The notes: a model not told the origin generated them from the letters alone. A stretch of DNA of 64,000 nt from Grimontia hollisae CIP 101886 (GCF_000176515.1 NZ_ADAQ01000011.1:806001-870000), one strand, 5' to 3'. Positions 25,167-35,257 are shown, numbered from the stretch's first letter. Numbers and translations are program-made.

Positions 25167-26486
25167 ATGCCTGTTAAACATATTGTTGCGCTACCCAGAC
25201 TACACCAAGTCTCGATTATGGCGATCAGTGCTTTTATAGTACTGCTGATTTTGCTCCCCTCAGAAACACCGGCTCCACACCCGGAAGCCAGGTTTGAAGT
25301 AGGTAAACAATATCCCATCCCCTTAGATACCCTGTCATTACTGCCGCCCGAAAGCGAGCAGCAACCGATGACCGCTTTTGCGCCGCTGGAATGGCACAAA
25401 TTCAAAGTACAGGCTGGTGATAGCCTGGCGGTTATCTTTGACCGCGTTGGGATCAGCCCTACCACCCTTTACCGCCTGATCAACAGCGATAAGGGCACCA
25501 AGTCTTTAGCCTCTTTAAAGGTGGGAGATGAAATCCATTTGGGGTTTGATGAAAATGGCCTGTTTACCCAGTTGATACAACCTAAAAGTGCCAACGAAAA
25601 GCTGATTGTGACCCGCATCGGTGACAAGTTCTTTTCCAAAACGGAATCAATACAAATTGATACCCAGGTAAACTTCGCCTCTGCCACAATCACGTCCAGC
25701 TTTTGGAATGCCGGTGTCAGCGCGGGGCTCAACGCCAACCAAATAATGGAGTTGGCAGGTATTTTCGGCTGGGATATCGACTTTGCCCTTGATATCCGCC
25801 AAGGTGACAAGTTTTCCGTGTTGTTCGAAGAGCAGCTGGTAGAAGGTGAATTAATCGGCCGTGGCAACATATTGGCCGCCACTTTCACCAACCAGGGAGA
25901 AACCTTCACCGCGATTCGCGCTGAAAACGGAAAATACTATGACGAGAAAGGGCGTGCGATGAGAAAAGCCTTCCTGCGCTCGCCTGTCAACTTCCGTTAC
26001 GTAAGTTCAAACTTCAATCCACGTCGCCTGCACCCAGTCACAGGCAGGGTAAGGGCACACCGTGGTACTGACTATGTGGCTCCGGTAGGTACACCTATTT
26101 GGGCGGCAGGTGACGGTATTGTGATGAAATCGGCCTACAACAAATTTAACGGCCATTATGTGTTTATCCGCCACAGCTCAACTTACATTACCAAGTACCT
26201 GCATTTGACCAAGCGCAAAGTGAAAACAGGACAGCGGGTAAAACAGGGACAAACCATCGGTACCCTCGGAGGAACAGGACGTGTCACCGGCCCTCATCTG
26301 CATTATGAGTTTCTGGTAAACGGCGTTCACAAAAACCCACGGACAGTTCAGTTACCCGAAGCCAAATCGCTGGCAGGAAAAGAAAAAACTGCGTTTATGG
26401 CACTGGCCAAAGACCGGATGACACAGCTTAACAAGTTAGCGCAGTTATTGGCATCGATTGGCACGCTGGAGCGAGGGGTTTCATAA
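25167..26486 (+). CDS. M23 peptidoglycan DD-endopeptidase (MepM/Shy family)
   Basis: Cell-wall hydrolase that cuts peptide cross-links in murein to allow growth. The 439 residues (E. coli MepM 440) contain an N-terminal membrane anchor (about 18-32), a LysM/OapA-like domain (HKFKVQAGDSLAVIFDRVGI at about 75-95), a linker domain, and a C-terminal LytM/M23 domain. Its zinc ligands are recognisable in HRGTDY (His, Asp) and GPHLHYEF (second His of HLH). The ribosome site is poor; I chose ATG 25167 because the membrane anchor follows at once. The frame extends upstream to 25026 but would bury the anchor. In V. cholerae the gene at this place belongs to the Shy endopeptidases. Confidence 0.9.
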   Translation: MPVKHIVALPRLHQVSIMAISAFIVLLILLPSETPAPHPEARFEVGKQYPIPLDTLSLLPPESEQQPMTAFAPLEWHKFKVQAGDSLAVIFDRVGISPTTLYRLINSDKGTKSLASLKVGDEIHLGFDENGLFTQLIQPKSANEKLIVTRIGDKFFSKTESIQIDTQVNFASATITSSFWNAGVSAGLNANQIMELAGIFGWDIDFALDIRQGDKFSVLFEEQLVEGELIGRGNILAATFTNQGETFTAIRAENGKYYDEKGRAMRKAFLRSPVNFRYVSSNFNPRRLHPVTGRVRAHRGTDYVAPVGTPIWAAGDGIVMKSAYNKFNGHYVFIRHSSTYITKYLHLTKRKVKTGQRVKQGQTIGTLGGTGRVTGPHLHYEFLVNGVHKNPRTVQLPEAKSLAGKEKTAFMALAKDRMTQLNKLAQLLASIGTLERGVS

Positions 26487-26504
26487 AATCACCCGTTACA
26501 ACAC

Positions 26505-26535
26505 AAAAAAGCAGCGTTTCTCACGCTGCTTTTTT
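26505..26535. terminator. Bidirectional terminator, M23 peptidase / RND operon
   Basis: AAAAAAGCAGCG (26505-26516), loop TTTCTCA, CGCTGCTTTTTT (26524-26535). Confidence 0.94.
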
Positions 26536-26552
26536 GTTATTGCATAGCAACC

Positions 26553-29500
26553 TCAGAACTGAGGATCAACGTCCCGTAGCGGCATTGGGAAATCGCTTTC
26601 CCTCTCTTCCACTTGCCAGTTGCCCTGCTTGTCTTTTTTACTTGCTCCTTTAGGCTCTCTCGCCAGCATCAAAAGACACGGTGTCAGCACCAAGGTCAGC
26701 AAGGTAGAAAAGGTAAGACCACCAGCAACAGCCGTCGCAAGTTGCGACCACCACTGGGTACTTGGCGCACCAAATTCGACGCCACGGTTAACCAAATCGA
26801 CGTTCATCTCAAGCACCATGGGCATCAGACCAAGAACCGTCGTTACCGTCGTCAGCAGTACCGGACGCAGACGCTGAGCCCCAGTACGCAAGATAGCATC
26901 GACTTTTTCCAGTCCACGGCGGCGCAACACATTGTAAGTATCAATCAACACAATATTATTGTTTACCACAATCCCCGCCAGTGTAATCACACCGACTCCG
27001 GACATGATCACGCCAAACGGGCGCTGGAAGATCAGAAGGCCAAGGAAAACGCCGACCGTGGAGAACAGCACAGCACTCAGGATCAAAAATGCCTGATAGA
27101 AGCTGTTGAATTGGGTGATAAGGATCAATGCCATCGCTGCCAGTGCCGCTATAAAGGCGGTCACCAAAAACGCTGAACTCTCATCCTGCGCTTCGTTCTG
27201 GCCACGCAGAGTAATGATCACTTCCGGTGGCAAGCCCAGCGCTTCAATCTTCTCGTTCAGGCCCGGTAAGGAGAGACTGAGGTTGTAACCTTCCGCCATG
27301 TCTGCCATTACCTTGATCACCCGACGTCCATCAACGCGGTCAATGTTGCCCTGCTTTGGCTCTGGCTTGATCCGGGCAAAGTTGGTGATAGGCACCAATC
27401 CGTATGGTGTTTTCACCCTCAGTTCATCAAAACGGCCAATATCACGTTTTTCTTCGGGGTACCGCACCAGAATATCGACTTCTTCGTTAGCATCATCTGG
27501 CAGATAGTCGCCAATCTTGAGGCCATTAGTCACGAACTGGACGGTATTTCCCACCAACAGGGCATCGGCACCAAAACGGGCGGCATCTTCACGATCAATA
27601 TCAATGGCCCAGTCAATCCCCGGTTTGGTCAGGGTATCACTGTAGTTGGTGAATGCAGGATCCTGCTCAAGCAAGGCACGGATCTGTTTGGCGGCAGGCG
27701 CAATCAAGCTGTTGTCAGCCGCACTGACTTCAATCGACAAGTCATGATCACTGGGTGGTCCGGCATCCGGCTTTTTGAATTCCAGCTCCAGACCGGCAAG
27801 ATCGGCGGTTTTATCACGCAACTCTTCAATGATCTCTTTCACCTTACGCCGCTGTTGCCAGTCCACCGGCTTCATCTGGATGATGCCAATCTCATCCTGC
27901 CCGCCGGTTTTGGTATAGACACTTTCGATTTCGTCCATACCCATCACACGCTGCTCTACTTCTTTCATCAGCGCGTCTTTTTCGAAGATGGATAAATCGC
28001 CGTGTGAGCGGACTTTGATATTGAAAAACGGCGGGTCGACGTCCGGGAAGAATTCAGAGCCTAATCCGGACTTGCCGTAAGCAAAGAAGACGCCACCCGC
28101 CACAATCAAGGCAGCAATGAGGATTTTGATCGGGTGTCTGATCGCGACCGACAGTGTTTTTATGTATGCCCTGGTAATACCGCGGGCCTGGGAGAAGTCA
28201 CCTTGTTCAAGCGCATAGGTGCGAGCCTGTTGTTCTGCAGTCAGCGGCAAGGGCCTACCCATCATGCTGCCCAGCACTGGCACAAACAGCAGTGCCATCG
28301 CCAGTGACGCTGACAGCGTAGCGATCAGTGTCAGCGGCATATATCCCATAAACTCACCGGTGATCCCCGGCCAAAACAGAAGCGGGGCAAAGGCTGCAAG
28401 CGTTGTCGCCGTTGAAGCAATGATTGGCCATGCCATCCGGTGTGCTGCTTCGCGGTATGCCATTTTACGATCGACGCCTTCCCGCATCCGGCGATCGGCA
28501 TATTCCGTGACGACAATCGCGCCGTCCACCAGAAGGCCCACCGCCATAATTAGCGAGAACAACACAACTATATTTACCGTCAGGCCACTCAGCGCGAGCA
28601 CCACCAACCCTGTCAGGAAAGAACCCGGAATCGATACCCCGACCAACAGCGCCGTGCGGGCCCCCAGAATAGCGATAATAACGATCACCACCAGCAGGAT
28701 AGCGGACAGGATGTTGTTTTGAAGATCGGTCAACATCGAGCGCACATCGTCAGAACCATCCCAGGTGTATTTGACCTGGAGAGCGGCGGGCCAAAGCGAT
28801 GATGCCCGCGCTTCTTCCATCACCGCTTTGGCAAGCTCAACGGTTTCAATAATATTCTCACCAGCGCGTTTTTTGACATCCAGCACCACGGCAGGCTTGC
28901 CATCCAGTCGGGCAAAGCTTTCGGGATCCTTGAATGCACGGCGCACCTTGGCAACATCGCCAAACGTCACCACCTGATTGCCATCAATTTTAATCGGCAG
29001 AGTCAGGATATCCTTGGCGGTTTCAAATACCGATGGCACTTTAACTGAAAAGCGTCCATAGCCGGTATCAACATAACCGGCGGCGACAACACGGTTATTC
29101 CTTGAAATCAGGTTGAAGATATCTTGCTGGTCAAGGCCATAGCTTTCGAGCAGCAGTGGCTCGACAATGATCTCGACCACATCCTCCCGGTCGCCGGCAA
29201 TATCGACTTCTAGAATCTGTTTGAAGCCCTCAAGCTTCTCTTGAAGCTCACGGGCCACGTTGACAATCGCCCGCTCGGAGACATCACCATACAGGGCAAT
29301 AGAAAGTACCGGCTGCATGTTGGCGAAAGTGACTTCATTCACCGTCGGCTCGTCGCTGTCATCCGGCAGACGCGGTTTGACCAAATCCACGGCTTCACGC
29401 ACATCCGCCATCGCTTCATCCAGATCGACACCGACATTGAACTCCAGGGTGACAGACGCATGCCCTTCCGAAGCGATGGCTGTCATCTCCTTAATGCCTT

Positions 29501-29726
29501 CAATAGACCGAAGTTCTTGCTCAACAGGACGCACCAGAAGACGTTCTGCATCTTCTGGGGAAATCCCTTCATGGCTGACAGAAACGTAGATAACTGGAAT
29601 GGTGATGTCAGGATCAGATTCTTTAGGAATGGTTTGATAGGTATAAAAGCCTGCGACCAGAAGCACCAGCAACAGAGTGATCATGGTGCGTGTGCGTGCC
29701 AGTGAAGCATCAATCAAGTTTCTCAT
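26553..29726 (-). CDS. RND-family efflux pump, inner-membrane transporter
   Basis: A 1057-residue RND transporter with the usual 12 helices and two large periplasmic loops; TM1 is at about 14-30 and the TM4 region at about 385-410. It should export drugs or other amphiphiles with its adaptor (29710-30834) and a TolC-like channel coded elsewhere. TM4 reads GLLVDGAIVV, so the second Asp of AcrB's Asp407-Asp408 pair is Gly (Gly402). In TM10, where AcrB has Lys940, the sequence is GIVVNNNIVL (918-927). The position next to erpA/hemL recalls V. cholerae VC0628-0629 (vexEF, from memory). It overlaps the adaptor gene by 17 bases. Confidence 0.92.
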   Translation of the reverse strand: MRNLIDASLARTRTMITLLLVLLVAGFYTYQTIPKESDPDITIPVIYVSVSHEGISPEDAERLLVRPVEQELRSIEGIKEMTAIASEGHASVTLEFNVGVDLDEAMADVREAVDLVKPRLPDDSDEPTVNEVTFANMQPVLSIALYGDVSERAIVNVARELQEKLEGFKQILEVDIAGDREDVVEIIVEPLLLESYGLDQQDIFNLISRNNRVVAAGYVDTGYGRFSVKVPSVFETAKDILTLPIKIDGNQVVTFGDVAKVRRAFKDPESFARLDGKPAVVLDVKKRAGENIIETVELAKAVMEEARASSLWPAALQVKYTWDGSDDVRSMLTDLQNNILSAILLVVIVIIAILGARTALLVGVSIPGSFLTGLVVLALSGLTVNIVVLFSLIMAVGLLVDGAIVVTEYADRRMREGVDRKMAYREAAHRMAWPIIASTATTLAAFAPLLFWPGITGEFMGYMPLTLIATLSASLAMALLFVPVLGSMMGRPLPLTAEQQARTYALEQGDFSQARGITRAYIKTLSVAIRHPIKILIAALIVAGGVFFAYGKSGLGSEFFPDVDPPFFNIKVRSHGDLSIFEKDALMKEVEQRVMGMDEIESVYTKTGGQDEIGIIQMKPVDWQQRRKVKEIIEELRDKTADLAGLELEFKKPDAGPPSDHDLSIEVSAADNSLIAPAAKQIRALLEQDPAFTNYSDTLTKPGIDWAIDIDREDAARFGADALLVGNTVQFVTNGLKIGDYLPDDANEEVDILVRYPEEKRDIGRFDELRVKTPYGLVPITNFARIKPEPKQGNIDRVDGRRVIKVMADMAEGYNLSLSLPGLNEKIEALGLPPEVIITLRGQNEAQDESSAFLVTAFIAALAAMALILITQFNSFYQAFLILSAVLFSTVGVFLGLLIFQRPFGVIMSGVGVITLAGIVVNNNIVLIDTYNVLRRRGLEKVDAILRTGAQRLRPVLLTTVTTVLGLMPMVLEMNVDLVNRGVEFGAPSTQWWSQLATAVAGGLTFSTLLTLVLTPCLLMLAREPKGASKKDKQGNWQVEERESDFPMPLRDVDPQF

Positions 29727-30834
29727 CTGATGCTCCTGTTATCGTGTACTGTGCTGGGGACTGGCGCACCACATCGACGGCATCACCATCGCGCACGAAA
29801 CCTTGTCCTTTGGTGATTATATCTACCTCATCCCCCAACCCAGATAACCAGACACCGTTTTGCTCAGCTTTCACCACATTGGCAGGCACAAAGGCAACGT
29901 TGCTTTCCCGCAGGGTTTTCACACCAAGGTTCCCTTTTTCATCGAGCGCCAGCATGGATGGGCTAAGTTTGACGGCACGTTTTTGCTCCAGTGCCAAATC
30001 CACTTCGGCACTGATCCCCGCTGGCAGGGTTTGGTCTGGGTTAGGAATTTCCAGCTCAATCGTGAAGGTATGGGTCTCCGGCGATGAGATACTCGACTGA
30101 TAACGCAGACGCCCTTCTTTTGCGGTGCCATCAACGAGCAACACCTTGGCTGGCAGCGATGCATCAATATTGCGGATATGGCGCTCACTGACATCTGCGG
30201 TCACGATCAGGGGATCGAGGTCAAGCAATGTTGCAACCGGGTCGCCAACCCCCAGATAATCGCCCACTTCCACAGTCATATCATCCACGATGCCATCAAA
30301 CGGTGCACGGACTGCCGTGTTCGACAGCGCCAGTTCAAGGTTTTCCACCGTCGCCCGAGCCTCAGCCAGATTAGCTTGTGCCTGCGAGAAGGCCACTTCA
30401 CCCTGCAGACCTTTTTGACTCAAAGAACTGGCTGCGTTGTATTCTTTTTGGCGAACCTGCAACAGGGCTTTCGCGCGCTTAATCTGGGCTTCACGATCCC
30501 CTTTGTCGATAAAAATCAGCAGATCGCCCTTTTTCACTGCCGCACCTTTCCTGACACTCACCTTGATAACCCGCCCTGATGCTTCGGCAGAAATGGTGGC
30601 ATCCCGGTCAGGTTCGGTACGGCCATATAATGAAATCGAGCGCGTAACAGGCTCAGAAAAAAAGGTTTCGACCGACACTTTAGTGAGAGGAGTAACTGTC
30701 TCTTTGCTTGCCGGTGGCGGGCCATCATCGCTGTGTCCTGTACCTACCCAAAACAGCAGGGCGCACAATAGCACAAGGGAAATGATCCAGGGACGCTGGG
30801 ATAGAAAAGACGTTTTCGTGCCTGCATTCGCCAT
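29710..30834 (-). CDS. RND efflux periplasmic adaptor (membrane fusion protein)
   Basis: A 374-residue membrane fusion protein linking the RND transporter to an outer-membrane channel. One N-terminal membrane anchor (about 15-32) is followed by a lipoyl/hairpin/beta-barrel layout: lipoyl halves at about 75-110 (SGRVIKVSVRKGAAVKKGDLL) and 170-190 (AVRAPFDGIVDDMTVEVGDYL), with the coiled-coil hairpin between them and a beta-barrel after 205. There is no lipobox, so it is probably anchored by the helix. First gene of a two-gene operon; the pump gene starts within its last codons. Confidence 0.92.
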   Translation of the reverse strand: MANAGTKTSFLSQRPWIISLVLLCALLFWVGTGHSDDGPPPASKETVTPLTKVSVETFFSEPVTRSISLYGRTEPDRDATISAEASGRVIKVSVRKGAAVKKGDLLIFIDKGDREAQIKRAKALLQVRQKEYNAASSLSQKGLQGEVAFSQAQANLAEARATVENLELALSNTAVRAPFDGIVDDMTVEVGDYLGVGDPVATLLDLDPLIVTADVSERHIRNIDASLPAKVLLVDGTAKEGRLRYQSSISSPETHTFTIELEIPNPDQTLPAGISAEVDLALEQKRAVKLSPSMLALDEKGNLGVKTLRESNVAFVPANVVKAEQNGVWLSGLGDEVDIITKGQGFVRDGDAVDVVRQSPAQYTITGASDEKLD

Positions 30835-30951
30835 AGTAATTCATCCTGACGTGGTTACTGCAGTGAGAAGAAAACGGGCACATATCCATCAAGCCCGTTT
30901 GATGACTATCCGGCGTCAAAGTGCACCGGATGTTTGTACGTGTTATACAGT

Positions 30952-31293
30952 TTATACGCTGAAAGATGCGCCACAACCACAAGTCGTGGTTGCATTCGGG
31001 TTATTGACGAAGAAACGTGAACCTTCTAACCCTTCGGTGTAATCGACTTCACCACCAATCAAATATTGCAGGCTCATTGGGTCAACCACTAGAGTAACGC
31101 CACATTTTTCAATGGTCATGTCGCCATCGTTTACGTTTTCATCAAACGTAAAACCATATTGGAAGCCACTGCAGCCGCCGCCGGTGATATACACACGCAG
31201 CTTCAGGTTCGGGTTTTCCTCTTCCTGGATCAGCGTTTTTACCTTATTCGCCGCGGTCTCAGTAAACTGCAACGGCAACGTGGTATCGCTCAT
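30952..31293 (-). CDS. erpA: Iron-sulfur insertion protein ErpA
   Basis: A-type carrier that delivers iron-sulfur clusters to target enzymes, for example in isoprenoid synthesis. The 113 residues closely match E. coli ErpA, with the three cluster cysteines in [11 protein letters not shown] and TTCGCGASF. Start ATG 31293 gives the family N terminus ([10 protein letters not shown]) and has GAGGT before it; the frame opens 32 codons earlier without homology. An IscR-like site lies 43-67 bases upstream. Divergent from hemL. Confidence 0.97.
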   Translation of the reverse strand: MSDTTLPLQFTETAANKVKTLIQEEENPNLKLRVYITGGGCSGFQYGFTFDENVNDGDMTIEKCGVTLVVDPMSLQYLIGGEVDYTEGLEGSRFFVNNPNATTTCGCGASFSV

Positions 31294-31335
31294 TTCTACC
31301 TCACAAAACGTCTTTTTATTTGATTGCATTATCCA

Positions 31336-31360
31336 GTACCTGACTAAAACGTTCAAGTAT
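31336..31360 (-). promoter_or_regulatory. IscR type-1 binding site upstream of erpA
   Basis: Read on the minus strand the 25 bases (ATACTTGAAC-GTTTT-AGTCAGGTAC) agree with the E. coli type-1 IscR consensus, as I remember it, at 22 of 25 positions. The site is 43-67 bases before the erpA start, where a promoter is expected. In E. coli erpA is repressed by [2Fe-2S]-IscR through a type-1 site, so the match is biologically sensible. iscR itself is not in the window. Confidence 0.72.
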
Positions 31361-31525
31361 TGGTCATCAAATGGAAATTTAACCCGCAATATACACCATG
31401 TTTGGGGCGGATGTGATGCCTACCTCATCATCTATCTCGCACCCAGTAAACGTATCCCGTACAATACGTAACAACCGTGAATTCATAATCAATGGCCCAA
31501 GGTCAACAGGCCCTAGGAAAGAACC

Positions 31526-32815
31526 ATGACAAAATCAGCCGAGCTATTTCAACAAGCCCGAAAAACCATCCCTGGTGGTGTGAACTCCCCGGTTCGCGCT
31601 TTTGCTGGTGTAGGGGGCGACCCTATTTTTATCGAGCGTGCTGACGGCGCTTACATTTACGATGCCGACGGCAAAGCTTATATCGACTATGTCGGCTCGT
31701 GGGGCCCGATGATTCTGGGTCATAATCATCCAAGCATCCGTGATGCTGTGATTGCAGCAGCGGAAAACGGCCTGAGTTTTGGCGCTCCGACCGCGCGCGA
31801 AATTACCCTGGCAGAACTGGTCAGCAAGCTGGTGCCGTCGATGGAAATGGTACGCATGGTAAGCTCTGGGACTGAAGCCACCATGAGCGCTATCCGTCTG
31901 GCACGTGGTTTTACCCGCCGCGACAAATTCATCAAATTTGAAGGTTGCTATCACGGCCATGCGGACTGCCTACTGGTGAAAGCGGGCTCTGGAGCCCTGA
32001 CGCTGGGTGAACCGACATCTCCGGGTGTCCCTGCTGATTTTGCCAAACACACCCTGACCTGCACCTTCAACGATCTCGCGTCTGTCCGTGCGGCTTTCGA
32101 GCAGTATCCAGAAGAGATCGCGTGCATTATCGTTGAGCCGGTAGCGGGCAATATGAACTGTATCCCGCCACAGGAAGGTTTCCTTGAAGGGCTTCGCGCA
32201 CTGTGTGATGAATTTGGTGCGCTGCTGATTTTTGATGAGGTGATGACAGGCTTCCGTGTTGCACTGGGCGGCGCGCAGGCACATTACAACATCAAGCCGG
32301 ATCTCACGACGCTGGGTAAAGTTATCGGTGGTGGTATGCCGGTCGGTGCCTTTGGTGGCCGCCGTGATGTGATGGAATACATTGCGCCAACAGGCCCGGT
32401 TTACCAGGCGGGTACGCTGTCAGGCAATCCTGTTGCCATGGCTGCCGGTGAAGCGGCACTGACTGAACTTGCCAAAGAAGGCAATGAAGCACGTCTGGCA
32501 GAGCTGACCAAACGCCTGGCTGAGGGCTTCAAAGCCGCAGCAGACAAACACGGCGTTGCCCTGACCACCAACCAGGTCGGCGGCATGTTCGGTTTCTTCT
32601 TTACCGACAAAGCGCGTATCACCTGTTTTGCTGACGTGCAGCAGTGTGATATTGAAAAGTTCAAACGTTTCTTCCACCTGATGCTGGAAGAAGGCGTGTA
32701 TCTTGCGCCATCGGCCTTTGAAGCCAGCTTTACATCACTGGCCCACGGTGAAAAAGAGCTGGAAGCAACGCTGGCTGCGGCAGACCGCGCGTTTGCCAGA
32801 CTGGCAGCAGAATAA
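31526..32815 (+). CDS. hemL: Glutamate-1-semialdehyde 2,1-aminomutase
   Basis: HemL converts glutamate-1-semialdehyde to 5-aminolevulinate, the second step of C5 heme synthesis. It is a PLP-dependent class-III aminotransferase of 429 residues, the normal size. The PLP lysine is Lys265 in [28 protein letters not shown] (235-244) holds the cofactor-binding Asp, and [15 protein letters not shown] (113-127) the phosphate loop. AGGAAAG precedes the ATG. A strong terminator follows. Confidence 0.97.
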   Translation: MTKSAELFQQARKTIPGGVNSPVRAFAGVGGDPIFIERADGAYIYDADGKAYIDYVGSWGPMILGHNHPSIRDAVIAAAENGLSFGAPTAREITLAELVSKLVPSMEMVRMVSSGTEATMSAIRLARGFTRRDKFIKFEGCYHGHADCLLVKAGSGALTLGEPTSPGVPADFAKHTLTCTFNDLASVRAAFEQYPEEIACIIVEPVAGNMNCIPPQEGFLEGLRALCDEFGALLIFDEVMTGFRVALGGAQAHYNIKPDLTTLGKVIGGGMPVGAFGGRRDVMEYIAPTGPVYQAGTLSGNPVAMAAGEAALTELAKEGNEARLAELTKRLAEGFKAAADKHGVALTTNQVGGMFGFFFTDKARITCFADVQQCDIEKFKRFFHLMLEEGVYLAPSAFEASFTSLAHGEKELEATLAAADRAFARLAAE

Positions 32816-32831
32816 ACCTTAAAGGTGTAGG

Positions 32832-32857
32832 AAAACGGAGCCCCGGCTCCGTTTTTT
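32832..32857 (+). terminator. Rho-independent terminator of hemL
   Basis: AAAACGGAGCC (32832-32842), CC, GGCTCCGTTTT (32845-32855) and further Ts. Its last two bases overlap the stop of the small convergent ORF. Confidence 0.93.
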
Positions 32858-32963
32858 ATTGCCAGTTCAACGCCACCAGCACAACAATTACCGCAAGGCA
32901 TAACAACGGCAGGCTCACCCTGCGTCGTTTTTTAGGCTCACAGTTGCCATCACAACACGGCAT
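32856..32963 (-). CDS. Small Cys-rich single-span membrane protein (35 aa)
   Basis: I found this short frame by reading the minus strand after hemL. It encodes 35 residues: MPCCDGNCEP, a basic patch KKRRR, then one hydrophobic helix (LPLLCLAVIVVLVALNW) up to the C terminus. AAAGGA lies eight bases before the ATG. The order suggests an N-in protein with a possible metal- or redox-active CCxxxC motif (Cys3, Cys4, Cys8) on the cytoplasmic side. I do not recognise a family. The good ribosome site, coherent topology and clean fit between hemL and the next gene argue that it is real. Function unknown. Confidence 0.6.
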   Translation of the reverse strand: MPCCDGNCEPKKRRRVSLPLLCLAVIVVLVALNWQ

Positions 32964-33060
32964 GATTTTTATCCTTTCTCGTTGAATCGTCACAACGTAT
33001 CATAAGCGTCACACTACACTGTTCTCCAGACCTTTTAGCGAGAAACTGAGGAGCTGAGCT

Positions 33061-34143
33061 GTGGCATCATTCAAAGCCGAACCGAGACACTGGATACTGA
33101 TTGGCGCATTAGCCCTGGCCGCTTATGCCTGCTATATGTTGATCGCCCCCTACATAGGCTCGATTGTGCTGGCCTTCATCGTCTCCTTGTTGTTTTTCCC
33201 CTTGCATGACCGCATTGAGCAGAAACTGCCCTCACACCCCAACGTTGCCGCCGCCCTCTCCTGCATCTTGCTGACGGTGATGATTATCATCCCGATGATT
33301 TTCGTTGCCGCCGCTATCCTGGGCCAGGGGGTGACATTTTTCACTGGTGCCTACGAATGGCTGACACAAGGAGGCGCCAAGGCAATACTCGATGCGCCTT
33401 GGGTCAAATCCGTACTGGCTCTGGTAGACAAATGGCTGCCCACGGAATCTATTAATCCGCAGGAGCTGGTCGCCAAAGCCGCCTCCACCGTTTCGGCTCT
33501 CAGTTCACAGATGATAGGCATGAGTTCAAAGATCCTGGGCGATGTAACCGGTGTCTTCGTCAACTTCCTGTTGATGTTGTTTGTACTCTTTTTCCTGTTA
33601 CGCGACCATGAAAAGATCATCAACACATTGCGCCATGTCAGTCCGCTTTCCCGCAGCCAGGAAGATACCCTGCTGGATGAAGCAGAAAAGGTCGCCAAGT
33701 CTGCTGTGCTGGGTTCTTTTCTCACCGCATTGGCACAGGGGCTTGTCGGGGGCTTTGCCATGTGGCTGGCAGGCTTTGCCGGCCTTTTCTGGGGCACCAT
33801 GATGGCATTTGCCTCTTTTATTCCCGTCGTTGGCACCGCGCTTATCTGGGTCCCGGCTGCCACCTACCTGTTCTTGATTGGCCAGTGGGAATGGGCAGCG
33901 TTTCTGGCCGGCTGGGGTGTGATTGTTGTTGGCTCAATTGATAATCTCCTGCGTCCGCTTCTGATGCAGGGTAATTCGGGCATGAATACCCTGCTGATTT
34001 TCTTCTCCTTAATTGGAGGCCTTCATGTTTATGGCCTGATGGGATTGATTTATGGGCCAATTATCTTCTCACTGACGCTGGTGCTGTTCCGTATGTACGA
34101 AACTGAATTCCACAGCTTTTTGGAGAAGCAGGACAACTCCTGA
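33061..34143 (+). CDS. AI-2E family transporter (YdiK/PerM-like)
   Basis: A 360-residue inner-membrane protein of the AI-2E/UPF0118 family with about seven to eight helices; hydrophobic segments lie at about 10-50, 65-90, 160-180, 205-265 and 290-345. The family's C-terminal signature (DNLLRPLLMQGNSGMNTLLIFFSLIGGL, in two parts around 294-320) is clear. Members are credited with export of autoinducer-2 or Na+/H+ exchange; sequence alone does not decide. The start is GTG with GAGGAG nine bases upstream. It precedes rsmC with an 81-base gap that holds a hairpin (34167-34188) without a T tract. Confidence 0.88.
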   Translation: MASFKAEPRHWILIGALALAAYACYMLIAPYIGSIVLAFIVSLLFFPLHDRIEQKLPSHPNVAAALSCILLTVMIIIPMIFVAAAILGQGVTFFTGAYEWLTQGGAKAILDAPWVKSVLALVDKWLPTESINPQELVAKAASTVSALSSQMIGMSSKILGDVTGVFVNFLLMLFVLFFLLRDHEKIINTLRHVSPLSRSQEDTLLDEAEKVAKSAVLGSFLTALAQGLVGGFAMWLAGFAGLFWGTMMAFASFIPVVGTALIWVPAATYLFLIGQWEWAAFLAGWGVIVVGSIDNLLRPLLMQGNSGMNTLLIFFSLIGGLHVYGLMGLIYGPIIFSLTLVLFRMYETEFHSFLEKQDNS

Positions 34144-34224
34144 CCGCAATGGCGCAGCTGTATTCCCTCCCACCCCGGTTTGTGGGAGAATCCGCGCCTC
34201 TTAGTTTTATAGCCAGAGGTATTC

Positions 34225-35250
34225 ATGCCCTACACTGCCCCCAGTCAAATCGCGGCCCGTCAACTCGCCTACTTTGAAGGCAAACATGTACTGCTTGCCG
34301 GCGAGCTGGAAGATACTTTTGCGACAGAATTGTTGGGTACGGCAGAAAGTGTCAGCATTTTTACCACCAATCTGGCATACGCTAACCAGATGCGCCGCTT
34401 TGACGGCATTGCTGTCCAGTTTGGTGAGGTCTATCAGGCATTACCTCACGTTGATATGGTGATGCTGTACTGGCCGAAAGCCAAAGCTGAAGCTGAGTTC
34501 CTGTTGGCGATGTTGATGGCCGCCCTCGGTAAAGGCACTGAAATTGTCGTGGTCGGCGAAAACCGCAGTGGCGTAAAAAGCATCGAGAAAATTTTTGCTC
34601 CCTATGGCAAGGTTACCAAGTTCGATTCCGCCCGCCGTTGCAGCTTCTATTGGGGGCAATGCGACAATGAACCCGCTCCCTTCTCCCTGGACGACTGGTA
34701 TAAGAGTTATCCGTTGAATGTGGGTGAGCAATCACTGACTATCCGCTCGTTACCGGGTGTTTTCAGTCACGGTGAATTGGATGAAGGAACTCAACTGTTA
34801 CTAAATACGCTGCCAACATTGACCGGCAGTGTGCTGGATTTTGGCTGCGGCGCAGGTGTGATTGGCGCCGTCATCAAACAACGCTATCCGGAGACCCATA
34901 TCACCTTGGTCGATATCAGCGCCCTGGCTGTCGCTTCCGCCCGGGAAACACTGCGTTTTAACCACCTTGATGGCGAGGTTTTCGCTTCCGATGTATACAG
35001 TGACATTAACACCCCGTTTAATAACATCGTCAGCAACCCACCGTTTCATGCCGGGTTGAAAACCCATTATGCGGCAACAGAAACCTTCCTGAGCGAAGCC
35101 CCAGCGCATTTACATCCCCAGGGGCAACTGATGATTGTGGCTAATCGCTTCCTTCGTTATCCGCCCTTTATCGAAAGCGCATTCGGACACTGTCATACAC
35201 CCGCGAAAAACCACAAATTCACTATTTATCATGCTGTTAAAAACGGCTAA
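34225..35250 (+). CDS. rsmC: 16S rRNA (guanine1207-N2)-methyltransferase RsmC
   Basis: RsmC methylates G1207 of 16S rRNA in the 30S subunit, using SAM. The 341-residue protein has the double-domain layout of the family: an N-terminal degenerate methyltransferase-like half (1-170) and a catalytic C-terminal half with the SAM motif [12 protein letters not shown] (about 207-218) and the N2-guanine motif NPPFHAG (about 271). AGAGG precedes the ATG. In Vibrionaceae it commonly neighbours chiS, as here. Confidence 0.95.
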   Translation: MPYTAPSQIAARQLAYFEGKHVLLAGELEDTFATELLGTAESVSIFTTNLAYANQMRRFDGIAVQFGEVYQALPHVDMVMLYWPKAKAEAEFLLAMLMAALGKGTEIVVVGENRSGVKSIEKIFAPYGKVTKFDSARRCSFYWGQCDNEPAPFSLDDWYKSYPLNVGEQSLTIRSLPGVFSHGELDEGTQLLLNTLPTLTGSVLDFGCGAGVIGAVIKQRYPETHITLVDISALAVASARETLRFNHLDGEVFASDVYSDINTPFNNIVSNPPFHAGLKTHYAATETFLSEAPAHLHPQGQLMIVANRFLRYPPFIESAFGHCHTPAKNHKFTIYHAVKNG

Positions 35251-35257
35251 ATCGGAG

